Source: an uncultured Synechococcaceae cyanobacterium (lineage in GTDB: Bacteria; Cyanobacteriota; Cyanobacteriia; PCC-6307; Cyanobiaceae). From it: a stretch of DNA of 64,000 nucleotides. Location: assembly GCA_902537395.1 (NCBI GenBank), contig CACBBE010000003.1, positions 1-64,000 on the forward strand. Direction: 5' to 3'. Below the pieces are notes generated by a model that saw nothing but the letters and a program-made list of their open reading frames with translations, ran no database searches and was not told the DNA's origin. Of this stretch, positions 30,394 through 41,630 are shown one piece after another. A program made the translations under genes and the position numbers. The first letter of the stretch is position 1; every line of letters begins with the position of its first letter.

Positions 30394-31170
30394 ATGAGTC
30401 TGATTAATCTTTTGCCACAAAAAATCAAAGAAGAGTTAAGAAGCAAATCCTTACTCAAAGTTATTTCAGGATTGAATAATTTCGATGTTCAATCTGTGAA
30501 AATAATTGTTGAGGCTGCTTCATTAGGAGGTGCAGATCTTGTCGATATTGCTTGTAAACCTGAACTAGTTGATTTAGCACTTAAGAATTCAACACTACCA
30601 GTTTGTGTTAGTTCAGTAGTGCCTCAATCTTTTCAAGATTCTGTAAAAGCAGGCGCATCATTAATTGAAATAGGAAATTACGATACTTTTTATGAAAAAG
30701 GCATTAATTTTTCAGATAAAAAAGTTTTAAACATTACAAAAGAGACGAGGGATTTATTGCCTAATGTTCCTTTATCAGTAACTGTTCCTCATACTATGCC
30801 TATTGATAAACAAGTTGATCTTGCTATAAAGCTAGTGGAAGAAGGTGTTGACATTATTCAAACAGAAGGTGGCACCAGTTCTACTCCTTACTCTTCAGGA
30901 ATTCAAGGATTTTTTGAAAAATCAGTACCAACTCTTGCAGCTACCTATGCTATTCATCAAGAATTTAAGAAACAATCTCTGAATATACCAATCATGAGTG
31001 CCTCTGGATTAAGCCAAGTAACTTGTCCACTAGCAATATCCTCTGGAGCCTCAGCAGTTGGCGTTGGATCTGTAGTTAATAAATTAGATGATTTAATATC
31101 GATGATTGCGGTTGTTAGGGGCTTAAAAGAATCTTTGAAAAATTCAATAATTGTAGAAAAAATTTCTTAG
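30394..31170 (+). CDS. Ycf23-like / DUF561 protein
   Basis: KVISGLNNFDVQSVKIIVEAASLGGADLVDIA...IIQTEGGTSS; TIM-barrel-like cyanobacterial/plastid family. Confidence 0.85.
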   Translation: MSLINLLPQKIKEELRSKSLLKVISGLNNFDVQSVKIIVEAASLGGADLVDIACKPELVDLALKNSTLPVCVSSVVPQSFQDSVKAGASLIEIGNYDTFYEKGINFSDKKVLNITKETRDLLPNVPLSVTVPHTMPIDKQVDLAIKLVEEGVDIIQTEGGTSSTPYSSGIQGFFEKSVPTLAATYAIHQEFKKQSLNIPIMSASGLSQVTCPLAISSGASAVGVGSVVNKLDDLISMIAVVRGLKESLKNSIIVEKIS

Positions 31171-31196
31171 TATAGCAATACCCTTTTGCTACTAGT

Positions 31197-33239
31197 TTGA
31201 TGAACAACTATAAGCTTCAAGCTCCTTACGAACCAAATGGAGATCAACCAGAAGCTATTAAAAAATTAGTTAAAGGCGTCAATACTGGTAAAGAGTTTCA
31301 GACTCTTTTAGGAGCTACTGGAACTGGTAAAACATTTACTATTGCAAATGTAATTCAACAAACAGGAAGACCAGCACTTGTATTAGCCCATAACAAAACT
31401 TTAGCAGCACAACTATGTAATGAATTAAGGGATTTTTTTCCAAAAAATGCTGTTGAGTATTTCATTTCTTACTACGATTATTATCAACCTGAAGCTTACG
31501 TACCCGTAAGTGATACTTATATAGCCAAAACGGCTTCAATTAATGAAGAAATTGATATGCTCAGGCATTCTGCAACACGTTCATTATTTGAAAGAAAAGA
31601 TGTAATTGTTGTAGCCTCAATAAGTTGTATTTATGGTCTTGGTATACCGAGTGAGTATTTAAAAGCTGCAGTTAAATTTGAAGTGGGAAAATCAATAAAT
31701 CTACGTTCTTCTTTGAGGTCTCTTGTTGAAAATCAATATACTAGAAATGATATTGAAATTACTAGAGGTAGATTCAGAATTAAAGGTGATGTTTTAGAAA
31801 TCGGTCCAGCTTATGAGGATAGATTAATTAGAATCGAATTATTTGGTGATGAAGTCGAAGCTATTAGATATGTTGACCCTACTACAGGAGAAATACTTGA
31901 AAGTTTGAACCAAGTTAGCGTTTACCCAGCGAAGCATTTTGTGACTCCAAAAGAAAGACTTGAGAGTGCAATAAGTGCAATTAGAAGTGAATTAAAAACT
32001 CAACTAGATAAATTTACAAACGAAGGAAAATTATTAGAGGCTCAACGTCTTGAACAACGCACAAAATATGATTTAGAAATGCTCAAAGAGGTTGGTTATT
32101 GTAATGGAGTTGAGAATTATGCTCGTCATTTATCAGGTAGGGAGCAAGGTTCACCGCCAGAATGCTTAATAGATTATTTTCCCAAAGATTGGTTGTTGGT
32201 TGTTGATGAGAGTCATGTAACATGTCCTCAACTTCATGCGATGTACAACGGTGATCAATCTAGAAAAAAAGTTTTAATAGATCATGGGTTTAGATTGCCC
32301 AGTGCTGCAGATAATAGACCTTTAAAATGTGAAGAGTTTTGGGAAAAATCAAAACAGACATTATTTATAAGTGCAACTCCGGGTCAATGGGAATTAGATC
32401 AATGTGATGGTGAATTTATTGAGCAAGTTATAAGACCAACTGGGGTATTAGATCCTGTAATTGATGTAAGACCTAGTGAGGGCCAAATAGAAGATCTGTT
32501 ATCTGAAATAAGAATTAGAGCTGAAAAGAATCAACGAGTGCTAGTGACAACACTTACTAAGAGAATGGCTGAAGATCTAACTGATTTTTTATCTGAAAAT
32601 AAAGTAAGAGTTAGATATTTGCATTCCGAAATCCATTCAATTGAAAGAATTGAAATTATTCAAGACCTCAGAATGGGCGAATATGATGTTTTGGTAGGTG
32701 TTAATTTATTAAGAGAGGGGCTAGATCTTCCTGAAGTGTCCTTAGTTGCCATTTTAGATGCTGATAAAGAAGGTTTTCTCAGGGCTGAAAGGTCATTGAT
32801 TCAAACAATAGGAAGAGCTGCAAGACATGTTGAAGGTGTTGCCTTGCTTTATGCAGATAACTTCACAGATTCAATGAAAAGAGCAATATCTGAAACTGAA
32901 AGAAGAAGAACTATTCAAAAAAAATATAACCAAGTCAATGGTATTACTCCAAAACCTGCAGGCAAAAAAATAGAAAATTCAATATTATCTTTTCTAGAAC
33001 TTTCTAGAAAACTAGATGCTGGTGGTTTATCTAAAGATTTAATAAATATAGTTAATAACAAAACTGACGCAATTCTCAGTTCCAGTGATAATCAATGTTT
33101 GCTCGAAGAATTGCCTGACTTAATAGAAAAGTTAGAAATTAAAATGAAAGATGCTGCAAAAGAGTTAAATTTTGAAGAAGCAGCAAATTTGAGAGATAGA
33201 ATCAAAAAATTAAGACAAAAATTGGCAAGAAATAATTAA
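31197..33239 (+). CDS. uvrB: Excinuclease ABC subunit B
   Basis: [38 protein letters not shown]. Confidence 0.97.
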   Translation: MMNNYKLQAPYEPNGDQPEAIKKLVKGVNTGKEFQTLLGATGTGKTFTIANVIQQTGRPALVLAHNKTLAAQLCNELRDFFPKNAVEYFISYYDYYQPEAYVPVSDTYIAKTASINEEIDMLRHSATRSLFERKDVIVVASISCIYGLGIPSEYLKAAVKFEVGKSINLRSSLRSLVENQYTRNDIEITRGRFRIKGDVLEIGPAYEDRLIRIELFGDEVEAIRYVDPTTGEILESLNQVSVYPAKHFVTPKERLESAISAIRSELKTQLDKFTNEGKLLEAQRLEQRTKYDLEMLKEVGYCNGVENYARHLSGREQGSPPECLIDYFPKDWLLVVDESHVTCPQLHAMYNGDQSRKKVLIDHGFRLPSAADNRPLKCEEFWEKSKQTLFISATPGQWELDQCDGEFIEQVIRPTGVLDPVIDVRPSEGQIEDLLSEIRIRAEKNQRVLVTTLTKRMAEDLTDFLSENKVRVRYLHSEIHSIERIEIIQDLRMGEYDVLVGVNLLREGLDLPEVSLVAILDADKEGFLRAERSLIQTIGRAARHVEGVALLYADNFTDSMKRAISETERRRTIQKKYNQVNGITPKPAGKKIENSILSFLELSRKLDAGGLSKDLINIVNNKTDAILSSSDNQCLLEELPDLIEKLEIKMKDAAKELNFEEAANLRDRIKKLRQKLARNN

Positions 33240-33246
33240 AAAGAAA

Positions 33247-35007
33247 TTATTTTTCTAATTCGAAATGATTATGAATAGCATTAACTGCTTTGTCACAATC
33301 TTTTTCTAAGACAATACATGAAGTCCTGATTTCACTAGTGGCAATCATTTCAATATTGATATTTTGGTCAGCCAATGCTCTAAATATTTTTCCAGCTGTT
33401 CCAACCTTAAATGCCATTCCTGCTCCTACAGTACTTACTTTGGCTATTGCAGGGCCATCTTCAATATATGATCCGGGCAATTTTTTTGTTAAGGCCTCAA
33501 AAACTAAGTTAGCTTTTTCTCTATCTTGTTTATTCATTGTAAGACTAATATCCTTAGTTTTTAAAGAGGAAATTCTTTCAGACTGAACAATAGTATCGAT
33601 AAGTAAATTATTTTCAGCTAATGCTAAACATATCGATGCTACTACACCTGGACGATCAGGCAGTTTTCGAAAACTTACTTGAACTTGGTTTTTATCTAAT
33701 GCAATTCCTCTTACTTCAGGTTGATCTTGTTTTTCATTGATTGGATTAACAAATATTTGTGTATCGGATAACTTAAATTTCTCAGCAACAAATCTAATAG
33801 CTTTCGGTATATTATTGATTTCAATTACACAGCTAACTTTAATTTCACTAGTAGCTATTAACCTGACATTTATATTCGCTTGAGATAAAGTATCAAATAA
33901 ATCAGCTGAAACACTAGGTCTGCCCATAATGCCTGCTCCTTGAATACTTAATTTAGTCATGTTTGTTTTTAAGTTATATTCTCCTCCTAATTGACTAGTT
34001 ATAAGTTCACATTGTTCTGCAGTCTTTTTAACTTCTAATTCACTAACAGTAAATGTAATATCGTTTTTATTTCCATCATTTGTCGCTTGTATTATTAAAT
34101 CTACACTGATACTTGCTTCTGAAAGTTTTTCAAATATTTGTGCAGCAATCCCTGGCCTATCAGGAATATTTGAGAGACTGAATACTACTTGGTTTTCTAA
34201 TACCTCAAGACTATTGACTGTTTTTGTTAATTCTAAGCTTCCTCTTTTTAGTGGGAGAGGTTGGATTTGACTTTCTAGGAGAGTCCCACTTGAGTCACTT
34301 TGGCTTGATTTCACACACAATTTAATTCCATAATTGCGAGCAATTTCTACTGCTCTTGGATGCAGAACTGAAGCCCCAACACTTGCAAGTTCAAGCATTT
34401 CCTCGCAGCTAATTTCATCTAAGAGTTTTGCATTAGGAACAATTCTTGGATCAGTAGTAAGAACCCCTGGAACGTCTGTATAAATTTCGCACGTCTCAGC
34501 TCCTAAAGCTGTTGATAAAGCCACTGCGGAAGTATCTGAACCACCTCTACCCAAAGTTGTAATTTCCATTGAACCCGTATGGCTTAATGTTGTTCCTTGA
34601 AATCCAGCCACTACAACCACAAACCCCTGATTTATATAATTTTGGATCCTTTCTGTTTTAATGTCCAGAATTCTCGCTTTCCCATGAATTGATTCAGTAA
34701 TAATTCCAACCTGGCTACCGGTCATTGAAATTGCAGGTATTCCGTATTCGTTTAATGCCATTGAGAGAAGAGCTATGGTTACTTGCTCTCCAGTTGAGAG
34801 AAGCATATCCAATTCCCTTCGATTAGGATTTTTACTAATTGATTCTGCTAAACAATTTAAATCATCTGTAGTTTGCCCCATTGCAGAGACAACTACGACA
34901 ATTTCATTTCCTGCTTCTTTACTTTGACAGATGCTACTTGCAATATTTTTAATTTTTTTAATATCACCTACAGAAGTACCGCCAAATTTTTTTACTAGTA
35001 AAGCCAT
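33247..35007 (-). CDS. lysC: Aspartate kinase with duplicated C-terminal ACT regions
   Basis: LLVKKFGGTSVGD; two tandem RPGI/RPGV ACT repeats. Confidence 0.95.
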   Translation of the reverse strand: MALLVKKFGGTSVGDIKKIKNIASSICQSKEAGNEIVVVVSAMGQTTDDLNCLAESISKNPNRRELDMLLSTGEQVTIALLSMALNEYGIPAISMTGSQVGIITESIHGKARILDIKTERIQNYINQGFVVVVAGFQGTTLSHTGSMEITTLGRGGSDTSAVALSTALGAETCEIYTDVPGVLTTDPRIVPNAKLLDEISCEEMLELASVGASVLHPRAVEIARNYGIKLCVKSSQSDSSGTLLESQIQPLPLKRGSLELTKTVNSLEVLENQVVFSLSNIPDRPGIAAQIFEKLSEASISVDLIIQATNDGNKNDITFTVSELEVKKTAEQCELITSQLGGEYNLKTNMTKLSIQGAGIMGRPSVSADLFDTLSQANINVRLIATSEIKVSCVIEINNIPKAIRFVAEKFKLSDTQIFVNPINEKQDQPEVRGIALDKNQVQVSFRKLPDRPGVVASICLALAENNLLIDTIVQSERISSLKTKDISLTMNKQDREKANLVFEALTKKLPGSYIEDGPAIAKVSTVGAGMAFKVGTAGKIFRALADQNINIEMIATSEIRTSCIVLEKDCDKAVNAIHNHFELEK

Positions 35008-35046
35008 ATTTAAATCATAATGTAAATTCTTAAACTTATAATTTGG

Positions 35047-36048
35047 TTAACTTAAATTAATTAATTTCTCTGTAAAAACATTTATAGGATTATTACCTTG
35101 TTTTAGTAATGATTCAATATCTAGTAAGTTACTCATTAAATTAATTAAATATTCTTGAGTTACATTTTTGACTTTTTTTCTAATAAAAAAAATTCTTTTT
35201 GGATTAGAAATGCCTGCAAGATTACAAATCTTTTCTGCATTATCGTTACCTGAATTAACTGCTAATTTTATAATGGTATGAATTCTTATTTGACTAATTA
35301 AACCTGCATTTAGTCTTAAAGCAGGTTCTCCTTTCTGTAAGGAATAATTTATTTCTATGAGGCTTTCATTAATATTTTTTTGTAAGAGAAGATCGATGAT
35401 TTTGAAAATATTGGATTGATGATCACTAAATATTTTTTTTACATGAATACTTTCAAGAAAAAGTTGTGAATTCGAATCACTTGATACTGCAGAAAGGTAT
35501 GTTTTTGCTTTGGCTAATTCATTTTTTAGTTTAAAGCTATCATTACCAATTGAATCAATTATTAATTCAGCTGCATTTTTATCAATTTTGATATTCATTT
35601 CATTTGCTGCATCTTCTAAAAATCTTTTTTGTCCTTCATAGTCCCAGATTTCTGGTAAAGAAAATGACTTTTCTTTAGCTAAATTATTTTTGATAAGTTT
35701 TTGTAAAAATTTAGTACTCTTTAGTCTTGAGTCTGGTTTTTTTGTATTTTGTAAAATGAAATAAGTATTTTGAGGTATATTGTCATGAATTTTTTCAAAT
35801 TTAGTTCTTAGATCCTCATTTTTGGCAGTAAAAATTGGATTATTTTTCAATGTAACTATTCTGTATCCTTTTCCAAAAGGAGGTGTAAGAACTTCATCTA
35901 AAGCTTTATTGACTTGCTCATCATCATCTCCATTTAAATTTGTTACGTTTATTTCTTTCCATTCTTTTGCTACTTCCTTATCAATTAATTTTTGAATAAA
36001 TGTATTTTGAGCACTTAAATCATTACCCCATAATATTTGTATTGGCAT
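35047..36048 (-). CDS. holA: DNA polymerase III subunit delta
   Basis: MPIQILWGNDLSAQNTFIQKL...; HolA-like length and architecture. Confidence 0.8.
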   Translation of the reverse strand: MPIQILWGNDLSAQNTFIQKLIDKEVAKEWKEINVTNLNGDDDEQVNKALDEVLTPPFGKGYRIVTLKNNPIFTAKNEDLRTKFEKIHDNIPQNTYFILQNTKKPDSRLKSTKFLQKLIKNNLAKEKSFSLPEIWDYEGQKRFLEDAANEMNIKIDKNAAELIIDSIGNDSFKLKNELAKAKTYLSAVSSDSNSQLFLESIHVKKIFSDHQSNIFKIIDLLLQKNINESLIEINYSLQKGEPALRLNAGLISQIRIHTIIKLAVNSGNDNAEKICNLAGISNPKRIFFIRKKVKNVTQEYLINLMSNLLDIESLLKQGNNPINVFTEKLINLS

Positions 36049-36106
36049 AATAGCTCAATAAAAAACATATATTTACTATGATTACTTCTAACACAAATTA
36101 AATTTA

Positions 36107-36730
36107 ATGGTAATAGATCATCCAATTTTTTTGGAAAGCATCAGATTCATAAGATCTCATTTATTAGCCAATGATCTAAATTATTTGGAAAAAAAAGTGT
36201 TAGAGAGATTAGTCCATACTTCAGGAGATTTTTCAGTTCAAAATCTTGTAAATTTTAGTGAAGGTGCTTGCGAAAAAGGGCTTCGGGCACTTAAAAATGG
36301 TGCTCCGATTTTAACTGATACTGATATGGCAGCGGCAGCAATAAAATCCATGGCAGAAAATACTACTAGGAATAAAGTATTCACTGCAAGAATGTGGTTT
36401 GGAAAAAATAATCATACAAACTTAACTAAAACAGCATATGGCTTAAGTGAAGGTTGGAAGGAGTTATCCGCTATGAATTCTGGAAGCAAATCACCTATTG
36501 TAGTTATTGGCAGTTCGCCTACAGCGTTAACTTATTTAATTGATATTTTAGGGAATGCAAAAGACTTACCTAGTTTAATTATCGGAATGCCTGTTGGATT
36601 TATTGGAGTAGAGAAAAGCAAAAACAAACTAATTTCTACCGATCTTCCTAGAATTGTTTTGAATTCAACTAGAGGAGGTGCTGCTATGGCAGCTGCTGCG
36701 GTTAACGCCTTATTGAGGGAAACTATTTAA
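36107..36730 (+). CDS. cobH: Precorrin-8X methylmutase
   Basis: PIVVIGSSPTALTYLID; IIGMPVGFIGVEKSK; RGGAAMAAAAVNAL. Confidence 0.94.
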   Translation: MVIDHPIFLESIRFIRSHLLANDLNYLEKKVLERLVHTSGDFSVQNLVNFSEGACEKGLRALKNGAPILTDTDMAAAAIKSMAENTTRNKVFTARMWFGKNNHTNLTKTAYGLSEGWKELSAMNSGSKSPIVVIGSSPTALTYLIDILGNAKDLPSLIIGMPVGFIGVEKSKNKLISTDLPRIVLNSTRGGAAMAAAAVNALLRETI

Positions 36731-36761
36731 AGAGTATTTATTTTATAAAAATGTCAAAAAT

Positions 36762-39503
36762 CTAATTAATATCAAAATTTAATTTGTTATTTTCTTCTAA
36801 AGAATTTAAAACTGATTTTGCTTTTTCTATAACTTCTTTTGGAACTCCTGCTAATTTAGCTGCTTCTATTCCATAGCTTTTGTTTGAGCCCCCTTTAACA
36901 ATCCTGTGGCTAAAAATTAGCTGATCGTTATTTTGTTCTACTAAAACTTGAAAATTTTGTATATTCGTATTTGAATTTTTTAGATAATTAAGCTCATGAT
37001 AGTGCGTAGCAAAAATAGTATTACATTGAATTTTTTTTGCAAGATATTCACTTACTGACCAAGCTATTGAAAGTCCATCAAAAGTAGATGTCCCTCTACC
37101 TATCTCATCAAGTAAAACTAGTGAGCTAGAAGTTGCCTGATTTAGAATTGATGCAGTTTCAGACATTTCTACCATAAATGTTGATTGTCCAGATGATTGA
37201 TCATCAACTGCCCCAATTCTTGTGAAAATCCTATCTGCAATCTTGATTTCAGCATTATTAGCAGGAACAAAGCTACCAATTTGTGTGAGAATTTGTATTA
37301 AACCAAGTTGTCTTATGAAGCAACTTTTTCCGCTTGCATTGGGACCGGTTAATATAATTAATTTTTGATTATCCTCAAAAAAGATATCGTTTGCTACAAA
37401 CTTTTTATCACTTAATAATTGCTCTACAATTGGATTTCTTCCTGCGATAATTTTTGTACTATTTTTTGTCATTGAATCATTTATTGGTATTAAAGAAGGT
37501 TTTATAAAATTGTTTTCTACTGAAGTAATTGATAAACCAAGCAGTGCATCAAGAGATGCTATGGATTTTGCGATTGATCTTATTTGTGTTGTTTTTTCAG
37601 CAACTATATTTCTTAATTTGCAGAAAATTTCATATTCTTTTGATGAAGCTCTACTTTTTATTTGGAAAATCTTATTTTCTTTATTTTTAATTTCTGAAGT
37701 GATATACCTTTCTTCATTAGTAAGTGTTTGCCTTTTGATCCAATGTTGTGGAGCTAAATTAACTTTTGACTTATTTATAGAAATGTAATATCCAAAATTT
37801 TTATGAAATTGAATTTTTAGGTTTGAAATTTTGCTAATTTTCCTTTCTTTTAATTCCTCTTTATTTAGCCACTCAGAGTAATCATCCATTAAATTTCGTA
37901 AACCATCTAATATATTGTCAACACCATCGTGGATCATGCCTCCTTCACTAATATTTAGAGGAGGATTTTCTATCAGTTTAAAACTTATAGTATCAGCTAA
38001 TTCTAAGAGTCCTTCATCAATATTTTTTAATTGATCAGTCCAATTTGGGAGATCATATTTAAATAATTCAATTATGGATTTTAGTCTAGGCAATTTTTTT
38101 AAACCTTCAGCTATTGCAATTAAGTCTCTGGGACTTGCATGACCTGCACAAGCTCTTCCTGCAAGTCTTTCTAAATCCCCCATTGCTCTAAGTAAATTTT
38201 GGGTATCTGTACGTAATTTTTTAGATTCAATAAAGTTTGTAATTATATTTTGTCTTTTATAAATTTCATTAACGTTTAATAGTGGTGAATCTAACCACCT
38301 TCTTAAACACCTTGCACCCATACAAGTATAAGTTCTATCAATACTCCATAGTAGCGAACCTACATAATTATTTTCTCGTTGTGTATTTTTGATTTCTAAG
38401 TTTTTTTGAGTTTGAGAATCAATTATTAATTTGTTGTGATCATATTGGATTTGTGGAAAGTTTAATGAGATTTTTAAAGAAGAATCTTTATCTAAATTTG
38501 AAGGATTAATTTTTTCTAAGTAATTTAATAAACCTCCAAGTGATCTAGTTGCATTGTTTAAATTTTTAAGTCCTATTCCCTCTAGGTTTGCAATTTGGAA
38601 ATAATTTTTTATTAGATAATTTGCTTCATTAATTCCAAAATTAGTCTCTTGAGAAACAGTATATGTAATTTGACTATTTCCTTGAATTAATAAATTTCTT
38701 ACTGCATTGCTTCCTACAATGATTTCTGAAGAATCTAATTTAGTAATTTCATCAAATAGTTTTGCCAGAGATTGGCCTTCTAAAGTTATTAATTCTCCTG
38801 TGCTTACATCAGCTTTTGATATACCCCATTCATAAGATTCATCAGAGTTTTCTTCTGATAAGTAAATAGCAGTAATCCAGTTATTTTTCTTTGCTATCAA
38901 CATCCCCTCTTCAATTACAGTTCCAGGAGTGATTATTCTTGTTATTCCTCTTTTAATTGGAGTTCCATAATTTCCAGAACTTTTTTCTAATTGATCGCAT
39001 ATAACCACAGAATAATTTTTTTTAATTAAATCAGCACAGTATCTCTCCATTGCATGATGTGGGACCCCTGCCATAGGGATCTTACCAATCTCTTTGCCAG
39101 CATCTTTACTGGTAAGGGTTATTTCTAAAAGATTAGATATTAATACAGCGTCCTCAAAAAAACATTCAAAAAAATCTCCCAATCTATAAAGTAATAACCT
39201 ATCTTTATTTTCTTCTTTTAGAGTTACATAATGCTTCATTACAGGAGTTAATTTCAGCTTTGAAACTGTTTTATAGCTATAAGATTCTTCATTTATGCAA
39301 ACATTTTTGTTATTTGAAATTAAATCAGTCTTGAATTTATTTATTAAATTAGTTGAATTTTTTCTTTGTCTGGGTCTTTTTTGCGACTCTTTTTTTAAAT
39401 CTTCCAAAGATAAATCTTCTGAAATTTTTGTTATTTCTTTCTGCTCATTATTATCATTACCAATCGCAAATAAATTCTTTTGAATTATCGTATCTTCTTG
39501 CAT
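36762..39503 (-). CDS. mutS: DNA mismatch repair protein MutS
   Basis: [49 protein letters not shown]. Confidence 0.97.
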   Translation of the reverse strand: MQEDTIIQKNLFAIGNDNNEQKEITKISEDLSLEDLKKESQKRPRQRKNSTNLINKFKTDLISNNKNVCINEESYSYKTVSKLKLTPVMKHYVTLKEENKDRLLLYRLGDFFECFFEDAVLISNLLEITLTSKDAGKEIGKIPMAGVPHHAMERYCADLIKKNYSVVICDQLEKSSGNYGTPIKRGITRIITPGTVIEEGMLIAKKNNWITAIYLSEENSDESYEWGISKADVSTGELITLEGQSLAKLFDEITKLDSSEIIVGSNAVRNLLIQGNSQITYTVSQETNFGINEANYLIKNYFQIANLEGIGLKNLNNATRSLGGLLNYLEKINPSNLDKDSSLKISLNFPQIQYDHNKLIIDSQTQKNLEIKNTQRENNYVGSLLWSIDRTYTCMGARCLRRWLDSPLLNVNEIYKRQNIITNFIESKKLRTDTQNLLRAMGDLERLAGRACAGHASPRDLIAIAEGLKKLPRLKSIIELFKYDLPNWTDQLKNIDEGLLELADTISFKLIENPPLNISEGGMIHDGVDNILDGLRNLMDDYSEWLNKEELKERKISKISNLKIQFHKNFGYYISINKSKVNLAPQHWIKRQTLTNEERYITSEIKNKENKIFQIKSRASSKEYEIFCKLRNIVAEKTTQIRSIAKSIASLDALLGLSITSVENNFIKPSLIPINDSMTKNSTKIIAGRNPIVEQLLSDKKFVANDIFFEDNQKLIILTGPNASGKSCFIRQLGLIQILTQIGSFVPANNAEIKIADRIFTRIGAVDDQSSGQSTFMVEMSETASILNQATSSSLVLLDEIGRGTSTFDGLSIAWSVSEYLAKKIQCNTIFATHYHELNYLKNSNTNIQNFQVLVEQNNDQLIFSHRIVKGGSNKSYGIEAAKLAGVPKEVIEKAKSVLNSLEENNKLNFDIN

Positions 39504-39615
39504 ACTTTTTTAATTCCTAAATAGATATTAGGTAGAATTTTTTTTTTTGCATTTAAAGTGGCTAAAGTATGTAAATTTTCTCTAAAAATTATCATTTTCA
39601 TGAGAAGATGGTATT

Positions 39616-39621
39616 TATAAT
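39616..39621 (+). promoter_or_regulatory. Candidate -10 element (TATAAT) upstream of psbZ
   Basis: Exact TATAAT 24 bp before the psbZ ATG; no convincing -35. Confidence 0.45.
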
Positions 39622-39644
39622 ATTTGAAACCTAAAGACTGAATT

Positions 39645-39842
39645 ATGCAGGCTGTAAACTTTTTCTTCGTAAATGCTCTATTATTTGCTTCTTTAATTGC
39701 GGTGGTTGGAGTGCCCGTTTTATATGTGACTCAACCTTCTACTGAGGAAGGACAGCGAGAAAGTAGGAGAAAAATTTATTCTATTGCAGCTGTTTGGGTT
39801 GTTTTGGTTTTTGTTACAGGGATAGTTTCTTCATTAGTTTGA
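39645..39842 (+). CDS. psbZ: Photosystem II protein PsbZ (Ycf9)
   Basis: 65-aa two-TM protein; VPVLYVTQPSTEEGQRESRRKIYSIAAVWVVLVF. Confidence 0.93.
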   Translation: MQAVNFFFVNALLFASLIAVVGVPVLYVTQPSTEEGQRESRRKIYSIAAVWVVLVFVTGIVSSLV

Positions 39843-39891
39843 ACTTAATACCTTTTCGTGAGAGTCTATTAATATATCTAAGTAAAATTTA

Positions 39892-40368
39892 ATGGCTATT
39901 TTTGAGGGCTCTTTTACTAATGCCTCTGCTTTAAAAGTTGGTATTGTAATAGCAAGATTTAATGATTTAATTACAAATAAAATTCTATCTGGTTGTCTTG
40001 ATTGTTTAAAAAGACATGGTTTAGATACTTCTGAATTAAGCAATCAAGTAGATGTGGTTTGGGTTCCTGGTTCATTCGAATTACCAATCGCAGCTAAAAC
40101 CCTTATGAAAAAAAAGAGTTATGACGTTGTAATTGCTCTTGGGGCTGTGATCCGTGGTGAAACTTCCCACTATGATGTAGTAATATCTGAGGCGAGCAAA
40201 GGTATTTCGCAAGTTTCAAATGAAAATAATGTTCCAATTATTTTTGGAGTTTTAACTACTGATACTATGCAGCAGGCTTTAGAAAGAGCAGGGATTAAAA
40301 ATAATCTTGGTTGGAATTATGCTTTACAAGCAATTGAGATGGGATCCTTAATTAAAAATTTAAATTAA
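39892..40368 (+). CDS. ribH: 6,7-dimethyl-8-ribityllumazine synthase
   Basis: [30 protein letters not shown]. Confidence 0.96.
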   Translation: MAIFEGSFTNASALKVGIVIARFNDLITNKILSGCLDCLKRHGLDTSELSNQVDVVWVPGSFELPIAAKTLMKKKSYDVVIALGAVIRGETSHYDVVISEASKGISQVSNENNVPIIFGVLTTDTMQQALERAGIKNNLGWNYALQAIEMGSLIKNLN

Positions 40369-40426
40369 TTGAAAAAATTAAATTATTTTTATCATTGATA
40401 CCTTCTTTGAGATAAAATAAAGCTAT

Positions 40427-40498
40427 GCGGATGTAGCTCAGTGGTAGAGCATCTCCTTGCCAAGGAGAATGTCGAGAGTTCGAATCTCTTCATCCGCT
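40427..40498 (+). tRNA. tRNA-Gly (GCC anticodon)
   Basis: GCGGATG/CATCCGC acceptor stem, TTGCCAA anticodon loop, GTTCGAATC T-loop; complete cloverleaf. Confidence 0.97.
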
Positions 40499-40543
40499 TT
40501 TAAAGTTTGTTTCTTTTAAAATATTCTTAAAAAAAATTTCGTA

Positions 40544-40975
40544 ATGACAAGAGTAATTTCTATTGAGGATTTAAAGGGATTATTTACTAAACCTTATGGT
40601 ATAGATGCACCCACAAAACAAAAATGGGCTGAATTTTATAATGAGAATGTTATTTTTACAGACCCAACTCAGGAAACAGAGGGCTTAGATTCTTATGTTA
40701 AAGCTCAAGAAAAGCTAGTTAAAAGATGTGATGATGTTTTTTTAGAAACTCATGCAATTTCTATAACTGGGGATTGTGGATTTGTTGAATGGACAATGGG
40801 TTTAAAAATTATGGGTAAAGAATTTATTTATCCTGGAACTACTCGTTTAATATTTGGCGAAAATGGATTAATAAAAGAGCACAGAGATTACTTTGATTTT
40901 TGCGGACCAACTTTTGGACCAATTCCTATTTTAGGACCTTTTATAAGATGGCTTTATAGTAAATTTGTATCTTGA
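40544..40975 (+). CDS. SnoaL/NTF2-like domain protein
   Basis: KQKWAEFYNENVIFTDPTQETEGLDSYVKAQEKL...PGTTRLIFGENGLIKEHRDYFD. Confidence 0.75.
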   Translation: MTRVISIEDLKGLFTKPYGIDAPTKQKWAEFYNENVIFTDPTQETEGLDSYVKAQEKLVKRCDDVFLETHAISITGDCGFVEWTMGLKIMGKEFIYPGTTRLIFGENGLIKEHRDYFDFCGPTFGPIPILGPFIRWLYSKFVS

Positions 40976-41000
40976 TTTTTTTTATCTAGAAACTAAGTCC

Positions 41001-41456
41001 TTATATTTCACGAATCAATAAATTTTGAGAAGTAACTTCTTCAAAATCATATTTAGAATAAAACAATTTTTTATTTGTTGTCATTAAGTATAATTTTTTT
41101 GTATTTTTAATTTTTTTAGAAGATAAAAGATTTTTTACAATTAATGTGCCAAAACCTTTGCCTTGATGATTTTGATCTATAACAATATCCCAAAGTACTC
41201 CCCGGTAAATCCCATCGGTTAAAGCTCTACCAAAACCAACTATTTCTTTACCAACCCAAAGACTTATTACGACATCACTGTTAGCGAGACATTTTTTTAG
41301 ATCATTAATTGTTCTATTTTTTGCCCAGAAAGCATTTGTATCTAATAATTTTTGTAGCTTAATTAATCCATTTGTTGGTTTAAGGTTAGGACCTAATCCA
41401 AAAACCCTTAACCCTAAAGCTCCTTTGGCATGTTTGATTAGAGATATTTCTTTCAT
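41001..41456 (-). CDS. GNAT-family N-acetyltransferase
   Basis: VIDQNHQGKGFGTLIVKNLL acetyl-CoA motif A. Confidence 0.88.
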   Translation of the reverse strand: MKEISLIKHAKGALGLRVFGLGPNLKPTNGLIKLQKLLDTNAFWAKNRTINDLKKCLANSDVVISLWVGKEIVGFGRALTDGIYRGVLWDIVIDQNHQGKGFGTLIVKNLLSSKKIKNTKKLYLMTTNKKLFYSKYDFEEVTSQNLLIREI

Positions 41457-41630
41457 TTATTAAAAAGATTTTTGAAAAGTGATGTCAGCTAGGTTATTTT
41501 TGTGACTTCAATCTAAATACCTTAATCGATCGTTTCTATAAAATAAAGAGATAATAGTTTTCTTCATTCTGTTGTAACGCACTAATTTATAATGTTTGTA
41601 ATAAGATAAATTTTTTAAGGACTTTGACTT